Positions 50,835-58,742 of a stretch of DNA of 64,000 nucleotides are shown in pieces (the first letter of the stretch is position 1; each line of letters opens with the position of its first letter). The stretch comes from Bacteroidales bacterium (lineage in GTDB: Bacteria > Bacteroidota > Bacteroidia > Bacteroidales > Muribaculaceae). The stretch covers positions 1 to 64,000 of the forward strand of contig CAJTEX010000014.1 in assembly GCA_910575615.1 (NCBI GenBank). The letters are read 5' to 3'. Made by a program: the position numbers and the translations under genes. The notes below the pieces were generated by a model. That model saw only the letters and a program-made list of their open reading frames with translations. It made no database searches and was not told the DNA's origin.

Positions 50835-52141
50835 ACGCCATTGAATTTTATTGTGAACTTCGTCCCTTGCCCCGGTTTGCTTGTGACACTGATGCTCCAG
50901 CCCATCAATTCCGTGATCTGCCTCACATAGAAGAGCCCCAGGCCATATCCCCCAACCTCATACCGGTCGCCGGAAGTCACCCGGTAGAATTTGTCGAAGA
51001 TAAACGGCAGATTCTCCTTCGCTATCCCTATGCCATTGTCTGCCACGGTCATAGACTCCTTGTCTGCCATGATGCTGACCCTCACCGACTCTCCGGAATA
51101 TTTCACGGCGTTGTCTATCAGATTGGACAGGATATTGCCGAGATGCAACGGGTCGGCCTGGATTGAAAGACTGTCGGCGATCTCCATTTCTATCCTCACC
51201 GGCTTGTCAGCTTTCAGCTCCATCATCCCCGCCACCTCCTCGACAATCGGCCTCACAGCAACATGCTCGATGTCGAGTTTGATGGTCTTGAACCGCTCCA
51301 TGCTCATAGAGAGGATGTTCTCAATCATTCCCGACAGAAAACTCAGTCGTTGCATTATGATTTTCAGAAACTGTCGGTTCCTCGCCTCGTCGCTCTGGTC
51401 GTAATAGCGCAGCATGGAGTCTGCCGCCGAGTAGGCAACCGCGACTGGGGTCTTCAGCTCATGGGTCATGTTGTGGGTGAAATCATCCTTCATCTGCTCG
51501 ATGGTGCGCAGGCGGCCTACCCAGTGGAGCAGATACCAGATCAGCAACCCCGTCAGGACAAGTATCGCAGCCGATGTGGCGATGATGCCCGACATCTGGC
51601 GCAGGATATGGCCTCCCAGCGGACTGAACGAAGCCCTGTACACCGGCCCCTGGCTGTCTGACACCGCGAAATCCATTGACCATAGTCCGTCATCTCCCCC
51701 CGCGCTGTCACCCGCCTCTCTGATGAAGGCTTGCCGGGGATGCAGCCCTGAATTGCTGAGTTCCTTCATGAAAAGGCTGTCGAGTCTCGCGTGGTTCCTC
51801 CCGGGCAACCGCTTGTCAGACTCCTCGATGAGATGGAAATACCCGCTCATCGTCTTGTTCAGGTTGTCGAGAAGATTGGGATATTCATATTCCCCATAGG
51901 CGTTTTTCTCCCCCTCCACCATGAGGGACAGCTTGATGAAGGAGTCGTCGTTGCCATTCGACGACCCGTTGAGCCGCGATATGATTTCGAGGATGTCGGC
52001 CCTGCGGACACATTCCCCCACAGTCTGCAAAGTCTGCTCCTTTATCGAGTTGTAAAGACCCTGGAGATACCACACGTTACCGGCGACCATCACTGAGATG
52101 GCTGCCAGGCAGATGGCGGTTATTGTCCTGAAACGCTTCAT
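50831..52141 (-). CDS. Sensor histidine kinase (RprX-like)
   Basis: A 436-residue kinase. Membrane helices near 7-27 and 186-208 flank a periplasmic sensor domain. HisKA phospho-acceptor His in FTHNMTHELKTPVAVAYSAA; ATPase motifs N (LSNLIDNAVKYS), G1 (VADNGIGI), F (FDKFYRV) and G2 (GYGLGLFYV). It is transcribed with the response regulator. Stimulus unknown; envelope or outer-membrane status is plausible because the divergent genes encode envelope proteins. Confidence 0.92.
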   Translation of the reverse strand: MKRFRTITAICLAAISVMVAGNVWYLQGLYNSIKEQTLQTVGECVRRADILEIISRLNGSSNGNDDSFIKLSLMVEGEKNAYGEYEYPNLLDNLNKTMSGYFHLIEESDKRLPGRNHARLDSLFMKELSNSGLHPRQAFIREAGDSAGGDDGLWSMDFAVSDSQGPVYRASFSPLGGHILRQMSGIIATSAAILVLTGLLIWYLLHWVGRLRTIEQMKDDFTHNMTHELKTPVAVAYSAADSMLRYYDQSDEARNRQFLKIIMQRLSFLSGMIENILSMSMERFKTIKLDIEHVAVRPIVEEVAGMMELKADKPVRIEMEIADSLSIQADPLHLGNILSNLIDNAVKYSGESVRVSIMADKESMTVADNGIGIAKENLPFIFDKFYRVTSGDRYEVGGYGLGLFYVRQITELMGWSISVTSKPGQGTKFTIKFNGV

Positions 52142-52182
52142 GATACAAATTTACGAAAAATTCGCGACAAACCCTTTGCCGG

Positions 52183-52249
52183 CTAAGACTAACTAAGACT
52201 AAAGCAGGCTTGGCTAAGATTCTCGGGACGGTTTCTGCCCTAACTTTGC
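52183..52249 (+). promoter_or_regulatory. Tandem 10-bp repeats and promoter between kinase and lipoprotein genes
   Basis: CTAAGACTAA occurs twice head-to-tail (52183-52192, 52193-52202) and a related GGCTAAGATT at 52212-52221. A TAACTTTGC -7 box at 52241-52249 precedes the ATG at 52273. Two direct half-sites with 10-bp spacing upstream of a promoter are the classic OmpR-type activator arrangement, so control by the adjacent response regulator is likely. Confidence 0.6.
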
Positions 52250-52272
52250 GACATAAACAAATACTTGCAAAG

Positions 52273-53019
52273 ATGAAACAGATATTATACGCCGGCAATC
52301 TCCTCGCCGCGATGTTCTTGGTTCTGCTCCTTGCGGGCTGTTCGTCACCAGCGCGGCTTCTCTTCGCTGACCGCGAATGGCATGTCAGCGACTATTACGG
52401 TCAGATAATCGACCGGGACACCACCTATCGCATGACATTCGGCAACGTGCTGATTCCGGAGTCGCCGGTCATAGTCTCTTCCGCCGACACTGTGGCAGAA
52501 TATCCAGGCATGGACCGCTTCCTTGCAGACATCCTCCACACGTCACACCTCGACAGCGCCGAGATTCTTTTCTATGCCCCCCAGATGCAGACAATGTTTG
52601 TGAAACCGAAAGGGGCAGTATCCCCGGCCTTGAGACCCTCGTCAATATCATCCCCTATGACTGACGAAAAGCCCTATACAATGTGGGTCAACGACGGAGA
52701 CATTGAGGTCTGGACGAGAAATCCATCGGAAATGTACACCTACACATATTTCGACAAGAAGAAAAGGCGTCTTCTCATAGTCGACTGTTACGACTACGGC
52801 GACACCCCTATGGCGCAGATTACGATATTCCAGTCTGCCGACAAGGCGACATCAAGGATGAAAGTGCCCGACTCACTTCGCCGCCCCTTCTATGTCATCC
52901 ACGACCTGAGGAATTGCATGCGCGATATTGAGTTTTGGGCGCACACCGTCGAGACGCGACGGGCCATTGCCTTGGCGAACTATAAAATCGGACAGGAACA
53001 AAAACTCAGAAAGAAATGA
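52273..53019 (+). CDS. Lipoprotein of unknown function
   Basis: A 248-residue protein; ATG 52273 gives a lipoprotein signal (LAAMFLVLLLAGC, lipobox Cys). The mature part is alpha/beta (ADTVAEYPGMDRFLADILHT; YTYFDKKKRRLLIVDCYDYG). It overlaps the receptor gene by 4 bp (ATGA at 53016-53019), so the pair forms an operon probably activated by the divergent two-component system. No family recognised. Confidence 0.65.
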   Translation: MKQILYAGNLLAAMFLVLLLAGCSSPARLLFADREWHVSDYYGQIIDRDTTYRMTFGNVLIPESPVIVSSADTVAEYPGMDRFLADILHTSHLDSAEILFYAPQMQTMFVKPKGAVSPALRPSSISSPMTDEKPYTMWVNDGDIEVWTRNPSEMYTYTYFDKKKRRLLIVDCYDYGDTPMAQITIFQSADKATSRMKVPDSLRRPFYVIHDLRNCMRDIEFWAHTVETRRAIALANYKIGQEQKLRKK

Positions 53020-55352
53020 GACACAATGCGTTTGTAATCCTCTGCATCCTCCTCTCCCTTTCGGCGGCGGTGTCGGCAAAGCAAATCCGGGGTGTCGTTG
53101 CCGATGCCGATTCGATACCGGTTGAATTTGCCAATGTGACGGCATTTGCCGCCGATTCTGTGGCAGGTGGAGGTGTGACCGATGCCTCCGGGAATTTCAT
53201 TATCGAGGTCAGGCCCGATTGCGACAGAATCAGGGTGTCATTTGTCGGATATGATGATGTCGTGCTTTCTCCGGTGCGGCCAGATATGGGACAAATTGTC
53301 ATGAAGCAGACTTCGACGACATTGCGGGAGGTGGTCGTGAAGGCCCCTCTGATACGGCGCGAGGCTGACCGGATTGTGCTGAATGTGGCCGCCAACCCTT
53401 TGTCGGCCAACAAGGACGCCCAGCAGCTGCTGAAAACAGCCCCGGGTGTGTGGGCGACGGATGACATGCTGTCGATATATGGCCAGGGAGGAACCGCCGT
53501 CTACGTCGACGACCGGAAAGTGAACATGTCCGGAAGCCAGCTCATGGCTTACCTCAAGACCATACAATCATCCTCTATCGCCACGATAGAGGTCATCCCC
53601 AAGGCCGGGGCTGAATACAGCGCTGACTCTTCAGGTGGCGTTGTCAGGATTAACCTGAAACGCAGCCGGGTCGACGGACTCAATGGCTCGGCCGGGATGA
53701 ATGTCACAGCCGGAGAATACGAGCAATGGATAAATCCCTTCATCAGCCTGGGCCTCCATGCCGGCCGATGGACTGTCAACTTCAATGCCAACGTGAACGG
53801 GAGTCCGTCGGAGAGACATGTCTCACACGAGGAAACCACAAACTCGGCCGTCTCCCGGGTGAATACCGGTGTGGCGCGTCTTGAAGACAAGGCGATTCAA
53901 GGCAATCTCTCCCTTGGCATATTCTATGAGACGGGCGACAAAGACAAAATCGGGCTGCAGTTAGACTGCAATCCGGCCAAATCCCGTCATAAGTCCGACT
54001 CTGAGACCGGGATGGTCGCTCCGGGGTTCAGCGGCGCCACATTCGGCCTGTATGACAGTGAAGAGCTGTTTCATAATTTCAATGCCGCATTCAACTGGTC
54101 GCATGTCACTGACCGCAATGGCTCTGTGTTGAAACTGATTGCCAATTACAACCGTCAGAGCCGTTCGGTGGCGGAGGACAATATGATGCGCTGGTCTTAT
54201 CTGCCCGGCGATTCGATATTCAATACCGACAGCCGCAACCGCTACGACATACTGGTCACAGATCTGTCATTCCGCAAGGTGTTCAATCCCCGCTGGAATC
54301 TCAATGTCGGGGCGAAACACACCCTCAACGATGTCTCAAACAGCTCTTTCCACCGACATCTCCGTGGCCGGGAATGGATTATGGACCGGAGGTATGATTA
54401 TGACGCGTCATATGATGAGAACATTGTGGCCCTGTATGCCACCGCCGACGGCAACGCCGGGAGATGGCGGTTGAAGGCGGGATTGCGCGGTGAATATTCC
54501 GTGACCAGAGGTGGCGAGGCCCATGAAGGCCGTCTTGACATCTTCCCCAACGCAAACATATCATACAACCTTGCCGAAAAGGGGGATTATACTGTGGCTG
54601 TGGGATATTACAGACACATCATGCGCCCCTCGTTCCAGTCGTTGAACCCGGTTGTGAGGCAAGTTTCCAACTATACTTACACTGTCGGCAACCGAAATCT
54701 CTCCCCAAGCTTCACCAATGCGTTGAGCCTCGATTTCATCCTTGCCGGCAGATTCACCGTCGCGGCAGGCTGCTCGATGACCGATAATCCGATAAGGCAG
54801 ATGTTCACATCCGACCCGGATTTTCCCGAGAGGCTTTATCTCACATGGGGCAACGAAAAGACAGACCGTAATCTCTTCATCCATGGCGACGGATTCGTTA
54901 ACATCACGAAGTGGTTTGACCTTTACTCAAGTCTGACATATATGGTTACGTCACAGAGACTGTCCGGCGGAGACGCTTATGACACATTCGGTTACCTCCA
55001 GCTTGTGGCAAATGCCATGTTCCGGCTGCCAAAGGGATTCAACCTATCGGTGAGTTGCTTCTATAACTCCAGGATGAGGATTGGCAACATCACGGTGTTC
55101 CCGATTCTTGACCTTGCCCCGACATTGCAGAGGCAGTTTGGCAAGCACTGGTCGGTGTCGGTCGGCGTGGAAAACCTCTTGCAGCGTACAAGTAAAATCA
55201 TGACCGAATCATCGGGGTATGACCGGTTTGCTCACACTAAGACATATATGAAGGCAAAAATCGGGGTCACATACAATTTCCACTCCGGGAAGAGATTCCG
55301 CACACCGGGCATTGAGAAGAACACCGATGCCTCACGTCTCCGCAACGACTGA
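53016..55352 (+). CDS. Outer-membrane beta-barrel receptor with carboxypeptidase-regulatory domain
   Basis: A 778-residue protein with a signal peptide (FVILCILLSLSAAVSA). A CarboxypepD-regulatory-like beta-domain follows (GVVADADSIPVEFANVTAFA). A plug domain begins near 120 (LLKTAPGVWATDDMLSIYGQ, VYVDDRKVNMSG) and a long barrel runs to the C-terminus. No extra TonB-box evidence and no SusD partner, so this fits the outer-membrane beta-barrel family rather than a SusC polysaccharide system. Co-transcribed with the lipoprotein. Ligand unknown. Confidence 0.8.
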   Translation: MRHNAFVILCILLSLSAAVSAKQIRGVVADADSIPVEFANVTAFAADSVAGGGVTDASGNFIIEVRPDCDRIRVSFVGYDDVVLSPVRPDMGQIVMKQTSTTLREVVVKAPLIRREADRIVLNVAANPLSANKDAQQLLKTAPGVWATDDMLSIYGQGGTAVYVDDRKVNMSGSQLMAYLKTIQSSSIATIEVIPKAGAEYSADSSGGVVRINLKRSRVDGLNGSAGMNVTAGEYEQWINPFISLGLHAGRWTVNFNANVNGSPSERHVSHEETTNSAVSRVNTGVARLEDKAIQGNLSLGIFYETGDKDKIGLQLDCNPAKSRHKSDSETGMVAPGFSGATFGLYDSEELFHNFNAAFNWSHVTDRNGSVLKLIANYNRQSRSVAEDNMMRWSYLPGDSIFNTDSRNRYDILVTDLSFRKVFNPRWNLNVGAKHTLNDVSNSSFHRHLRGREWIMDRRYDYDASYDENIVALYATADGNAGRWRLKAGLRGEYSVTRGGEAHEGRLDIFPNANISYNLAEKGDYTVAVGYYRHIMRPSFQSLNPVVRQVSNYTYTVGNRNLSPSFTNALSLDFILAGRFTVAAGCSMTDNPIRQMFTSDPDFPERLYLTWGNEKTDRNLFIHGDGFVNITKWFDLYSSLTYMVTSQRLSGGDAYDTFGYLQLVANAMFRLPKGFNLSVSCFYNSRMRIGNITVFPILDLAPTLQRQFGKHWSVSVGVENLLQRTSKIMTESSGYDRFAHTKTYMKAKIGVTYNFHSGKRFRTPGIEKNTDASRLRND

Positions 55353-55412
55353 TTACGCCGGCTGATGGTGAGGCAGTCAGGATATCCCGGCGCCCTGTCC
55401 CCCTGGCGGTGG

Positions 55413-56012
55413 TCAGCGGATGCCCAGCATCTTGTGGGTCTGGAGCGAGAGGCTCCAGGCGGGATGGGCCTTGATGAAAGCTATGCAGTTGGCGAGGGTC
55501 GCGGCGTTGCGGAGGTGGCATTCATCATCGTCATGCACGGTCATGGCGTGGTCGCAAGGCTGCAGCGAACGGTGACGCGCCTCTATCGGCTCATAGAGCC
55601 TGACGCGCTCCTCGTCGTGGCCGTCGTCATGGAAGAGCAGCTTGATTTCGTCGACTCGCTCCAGGACAATATCCAGGGTCTTCGGCGAGCAGGTCACCCA
55701 GTCGACATTCGGCGGTATCGGCAATGTGCCGTTGGTCTCCACCTGCACGAAGTACCCGTCAAGGCGGAGCCTGTCTACAAACTCCCTGGTGAGCTGCAGC
55801 CCCGGTTCGCCGCCGGTGATGACGGCGTGGCGCGCCGGATATTTCCTGATTTCCCCGATTATCTCGTCATCGGTCATCTCGCGGCCATCCTGGTGTTGGG
55901 TGTCGCAGAACGGACACGCCAGGTTGCAGCCTGACAGGCGCACAAACACGGCCGCGTGTCCCGCAAACCGCCCCTCTCCCTGAAGGGAGTAGAATATCTC
56001 GTTGATTTTCAT
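55413..56012 (-). CDS. queE: 7-carboxy-7-deazaguanine synthase
   Basis: A 199-residue radical SAM enzyme from ATG 56012. It opens MKINEIFYSLQGEGRFAG, the hallmark of QueE, followed by SGCNLACPFCDTQH with the CxxxCxxC cluster and the glycine-rich SAM segment AVITGGEPGLQ. It converts 6-carboxy-tetrahydropterin to 7-carboxy-7-deazaguanine in queuosine synthesis. It stands 31 bp downstream of queD in the same direction, so the two consecutive steps are co-expressed. Confidence 0.92.
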   Translation of the reverse strand: MKINEIFYSLQGEGRFAGHAAVFVRLSGCNLACPFCDTQHQDGREMTDDEIIGEIRKYPARHAVITGGEPGLQLTREFVDRLRLDGYFVQVETNGTLPIPPNVDWVTCSPKTLDIVLERVDEIKLLFHDDGHDEERVRLYEPIEARHRSLQPCDHAMTVHDDDECHLRNAATLANCIAFIKAHPAWSLSLQTHKMLGIR

Positions 56013-56043
56013 CAGCAATAAAAAACGTTTTGCCGCGCGATGC

Positions 56044-56397
56044 TCAGAGGGCCTGCGGCTCCACCCCGTCTACGACATAGGCCGCCACATTCCCCTCGCT
56101 CTCCTGCACCACTGCCTTGTAACACTCCGGAATCTGCTCCGTTATCCATCGCGCGATGTTCTCCGCCGTGGGGTTGAAGGGCAACACATCGTTGAGATGG
56201 CGGTGGTCGAGCGCGTCATGGATTCGTCCCTTTATGCGGGTGAAGTCACACACCATCCCGTCGGCGTTGAGAGTGGCCGCGCGGCAATAGACGGTCACAA
56301 TCCAGTTGTGGCCGTGGATGTTGGAGCATTTGCTTTCATATGAGAGCGCGAGCTGGTGTGAGCCCGCGATTTCCATTCTTTTGGAGACGTAATACAT
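56044..56397 (-). CDS. queD: 6-carboxy-tetrahydropterin synthase
   Basis: A 117-residue enzyme of the 6-pyruvoyl-tetrahydropterin synthase fold. Zinc ligands are seen in GSHQL and NIHGHNW, with the catalytic Cys in SKCSNIHGHN and conserved MVCDFTRIK and LDHRHLND. It makes the substrate of QueE from 7,8-dihydroneopterin triphosphate. 24 bp downstream of the barrel-protein gene, so possibly in the same transcript. Confidence 0.92.
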   Translation of the reverse strand: MYYVSKRMEIAGSHQLALSYESKCSNIHGHNWIVTVYCRAATLNADGMVCDFTRIKGRIHDALDHRHLNDVLPFNPTAENIARWITEQIPECYKAVVQESEGNVAAYVVDGVEPQAL

Positions 56398-56421
56398 TGG
56401 CGGTTGATGGCGCGGCTGTGG

Positions 56422-57531
56422 TCACGGCAGGGTGACTCTCAGCAGCAGACGTTGATAGAAGATGAATGAGGAGGGGGTGAAATTGAAATCGAGCGACGCC
56501 AGCAGGCTGACATGTTTCTTGCGCAATATGTAGGCATAGATGTCGAGCCGGTCGTAAAAGCATTTCTGGTAGAACGGCTCCCCCTGGTATAGACCCGGCC
56601 CCATTGGCGACCACACCACCGGGTTGGTGGCGATTTCCTCCTCAGTGGCGTGGGGCGCGTCATTGTCGAGAAACGACGGGGAGGGGTAGTCGTATGAGGG
56701 AAACAGCGGCTTGCCTACATACAGGGTGTTCTTCACCCCCAGCCACCGCCATTCCCCGACAGCCTCGACATACAGCCCGGCGGGGGTGTCCCATCCGCTG
56801 TCTTCCCGCGCGCGGTTGCGCTCTATGGTCATCAGCAGTCCGGCCCTGACGGTCAGCGAGTCTGTGCCGACAGCCCGCCCGAGGTCGGCCCCGACGTAAG
56901 GGTTGACCAGGAAGTTGTCGACGATATGCTGGTCGGCCGGGGCATCTTTCTGCAGAGCGTAATGGTTCATCTGCAAATGGCCTCCGAAGTTAAACCAGTT
57001 GCTCCGGGGCGACATCTGCCCGTGGAACACGATGTTGAACGCCTCGCGCTGGCTGCGGGTCTGCATCCCGCGCCAGTCGATGTAAGCGTCAAAATACCCT
57101 TTTGTGCCAACATACTGAGCCATCGCCCCGCGGATATTGTTCTGGCTGTAGCTCAGGGAGTCGCTCCAGAGAAAGCCTGGCAGCTCCTCGGTCAGCTGCT
57201 TGCGCGGGAACATACCCATCGAGAAGCGCCATCTGCGACCCTCATGGCGGTAATACAGGGTGGGGGAGAGCCGGTGTCCCTCCCATTGGCAGCCTATCGG
57301 CTGAAACCACACCACGCCCCCGGCGATCCGGTCCTCGGGGCTGAACTTCAGTCCCACCTCGGGCGCGAGGTTGGTGAATAAATATGTCTTTGTCGCCGTC
57401 ACGTCGTGGTCACCCTCGCGGTTGTCAAAAACCGACGAGAAGTCTACCTCCCAGGTCGGCTCAACTCCACGCGACAGTTGGGGCAGCAAGAATGCCGCAA
57501 CCACCAGCGCTGACGTTATAAACCTACTCAT
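56422..57531 (-). CDS. Outer-membrane beta-barrel protein, hypothetical
   Basis: A 369-residue protein; ATG 57531 was chosen because it starts a good signal peptide (FITSALVVAAFLLPQLSRGV). Alternating strands rich in Trp/Tyr/Gly (WFQPIGCQWEGHRLSPTLYY; LYVEAVGEWRWLGVKNTLYV), ending in a C-terminal aromatic/hydrophobic strand (YQRLLLRVTLP), match a barrel. Function unknown. It lies 13 bp after the YitT-type gene. Confidence 0.65.
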   Translation of the reverse strand: MSRFITSALVVAAFLLPQLSRGVEPTWEVDFSSVFDNREGDHDVTATKTYLFTNLAPEVGLKFSPEDRIAGGVVWFQPIGCQWEGHRLSPTLYYRHEGRRWRFSMGMFPRKQLTEELPGFLWSDSLSYSQNNIRGAMAQYVGTKGYFDAYIDWRGMQTRSQREAFNIVFHGQMSPRSNWFNFGGHLQMNHYALQKDAPADQHIVDNFLVNPYVGADLGRAVGTDSLTVRAGLLMTIERNRAREDSGWDTPAGLYVEAVGEWRWLGVKNTLYVGKPLFPSYDYPSPSFLDNDAPHATEEEIATNPVVWSPMGPGLYQGEPFYQKCFYDRLDIYAYILRKKHVSLLASLDFNFTPSSFIFYQRLLLRVTLP

Positions 57532-57544
57532 ACACGCGGCTGTG

Positions 57545-58534
57545 TCAGACAATCTTAGATGTGGGGCCGGGCAGGTTGGGATGCTCGAGCGGTGCGCCCG
57601 GACGGCGCATCTTCAGCTTGATTTCATCGAATCCCTTGCCATACACCCCGTTGACCTGCGCCTGGGTGATGAACGCGTCCTGGTCTATCGACTTGATGAT
57701 GCGGAAGAGGGTCACTGACTCTATTTTGCGGCACATCACCAGCAACACCTTGACCTCTTTCTTGGAGTACCATCCCATGCCGTTAAGCACCGTGCAGCCG
57801 CGCTGGGCCTCGTTGTTGATGGCCGTGGCTATCTCCTCCCATTTGGGGGAGAAGATGGTGAACTGCACCGCCTGGCGGTTGGTGTGGATCATCATGTCGG
57901 CCATGAACGGTATCACAAACAGGGTGATGAGGCCGAACACGAGCGACGGCACCCCGTCGGCGAAACTGAACTCCGGCTCAAGGAAGAATTTCAGCACCAG
58001 CGATGAGCCGATGATCGACAGGTCGAAATACATCATCGCTCGCCCGATGGAGACATTGCTCTTCTTCGACGCGACAGCCGCCACGATATCGGTGCCGCCG
58101 GTCGACCCGTTGTGGACAAACACGATGCCGATGCCGAGGCCACACATGACGGCCCCGATGATGACATTCATGAATGTCTCACCCTCGACCGGCTGGGTGT
58201 GGAACACCGGCTGGAACACCGCGAATATCATCGACACGACAAGCACCCCAAACAGGGTGCGTATCACGAATGTGCGCCCGACTATCCTCCAGGCCAGCGC
58301 AAGCATTATGCAGTTGACCGTGAAGATGGTCACGGAGTAGGGGATGTGGAACCCGAAACAGCCAAACGACACCATGTCGACTATCTGGCTGAATCCGGCC
58401 ATACCCCCGATCACGACCTTCTCGGGTGCCGTGGCTATGAACGCGCAGAATCCAAGGCCATACATTGCGATGCCCAGGATGATCATCAGGTAATCTTTGG
58501 CGAAAAGCCAAAGCTTAGGGCGGGAAAGAGTCAT
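57545..58534 (-). CDS. YitT-family membrane protein (DUF161/DUF2179)
   Basis: A 329-residue protein with five or six membrane helices in the first 220 residues (GIAMYGLGFCAFIATAP; GAVMCGLGIGIVFVHNGSTG, the family motif GSTGGTD). A C-terminal soluble DUF2179 domain has RGCTVLNGMGWYSKKEVKVL. Transport function in this family is not established. Its -7 box TAAATTTGC lies at 58641-58633 on the minus strand. Confidence 0.85.
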   Translation of the reverse strand: MTLSRPKLWLFAKDYLMIILGIAMYGLGFCAFIATAPEKVVIGGMAGFSQIVDMVSFGCFGFHIPYSVTIFTVNCIMLALAWRIVGRTFVIRTLFGVLVVSMIFAVFQPVFHTQPVEGETFMNVIIGAVMCGLGIGIVFVHNGSTGGTDIVAAVASKKSNVSIGRAMMYFDLSIIGSSLVLKFFLEPEFSFADGVPSLVFGLITLFVIPFMADMMIHTNRQAVQFTIFSPKWEEIATAINNEAQRGCTVLNGMGWYSKKEVKVLLVMCRKIESVTLFRIIKSIDQDAFITQAQVNGVYGKGFDEIKLKMRRPGAPLEHPNLPGPTSKIV

Positions 58535-58742
58535 TTTCCAAAACTTAACAAGTGAATAATGTTGGCCCCTGCGGTCTTGACTGGCAATCCGTCACCACCT
58601 ATGCGGCTGAGGCTCCGCAGGACATACCGACTGCAAATTTACAAAAATTCCGCGGATTCCACCCCTATGGCAATATCTTTCGGTGGAATTTCCGCGGAAC
58701 CTTTGTGTCAAGCCGGTTTTATCCGTAGGATAACCTCGCGGC

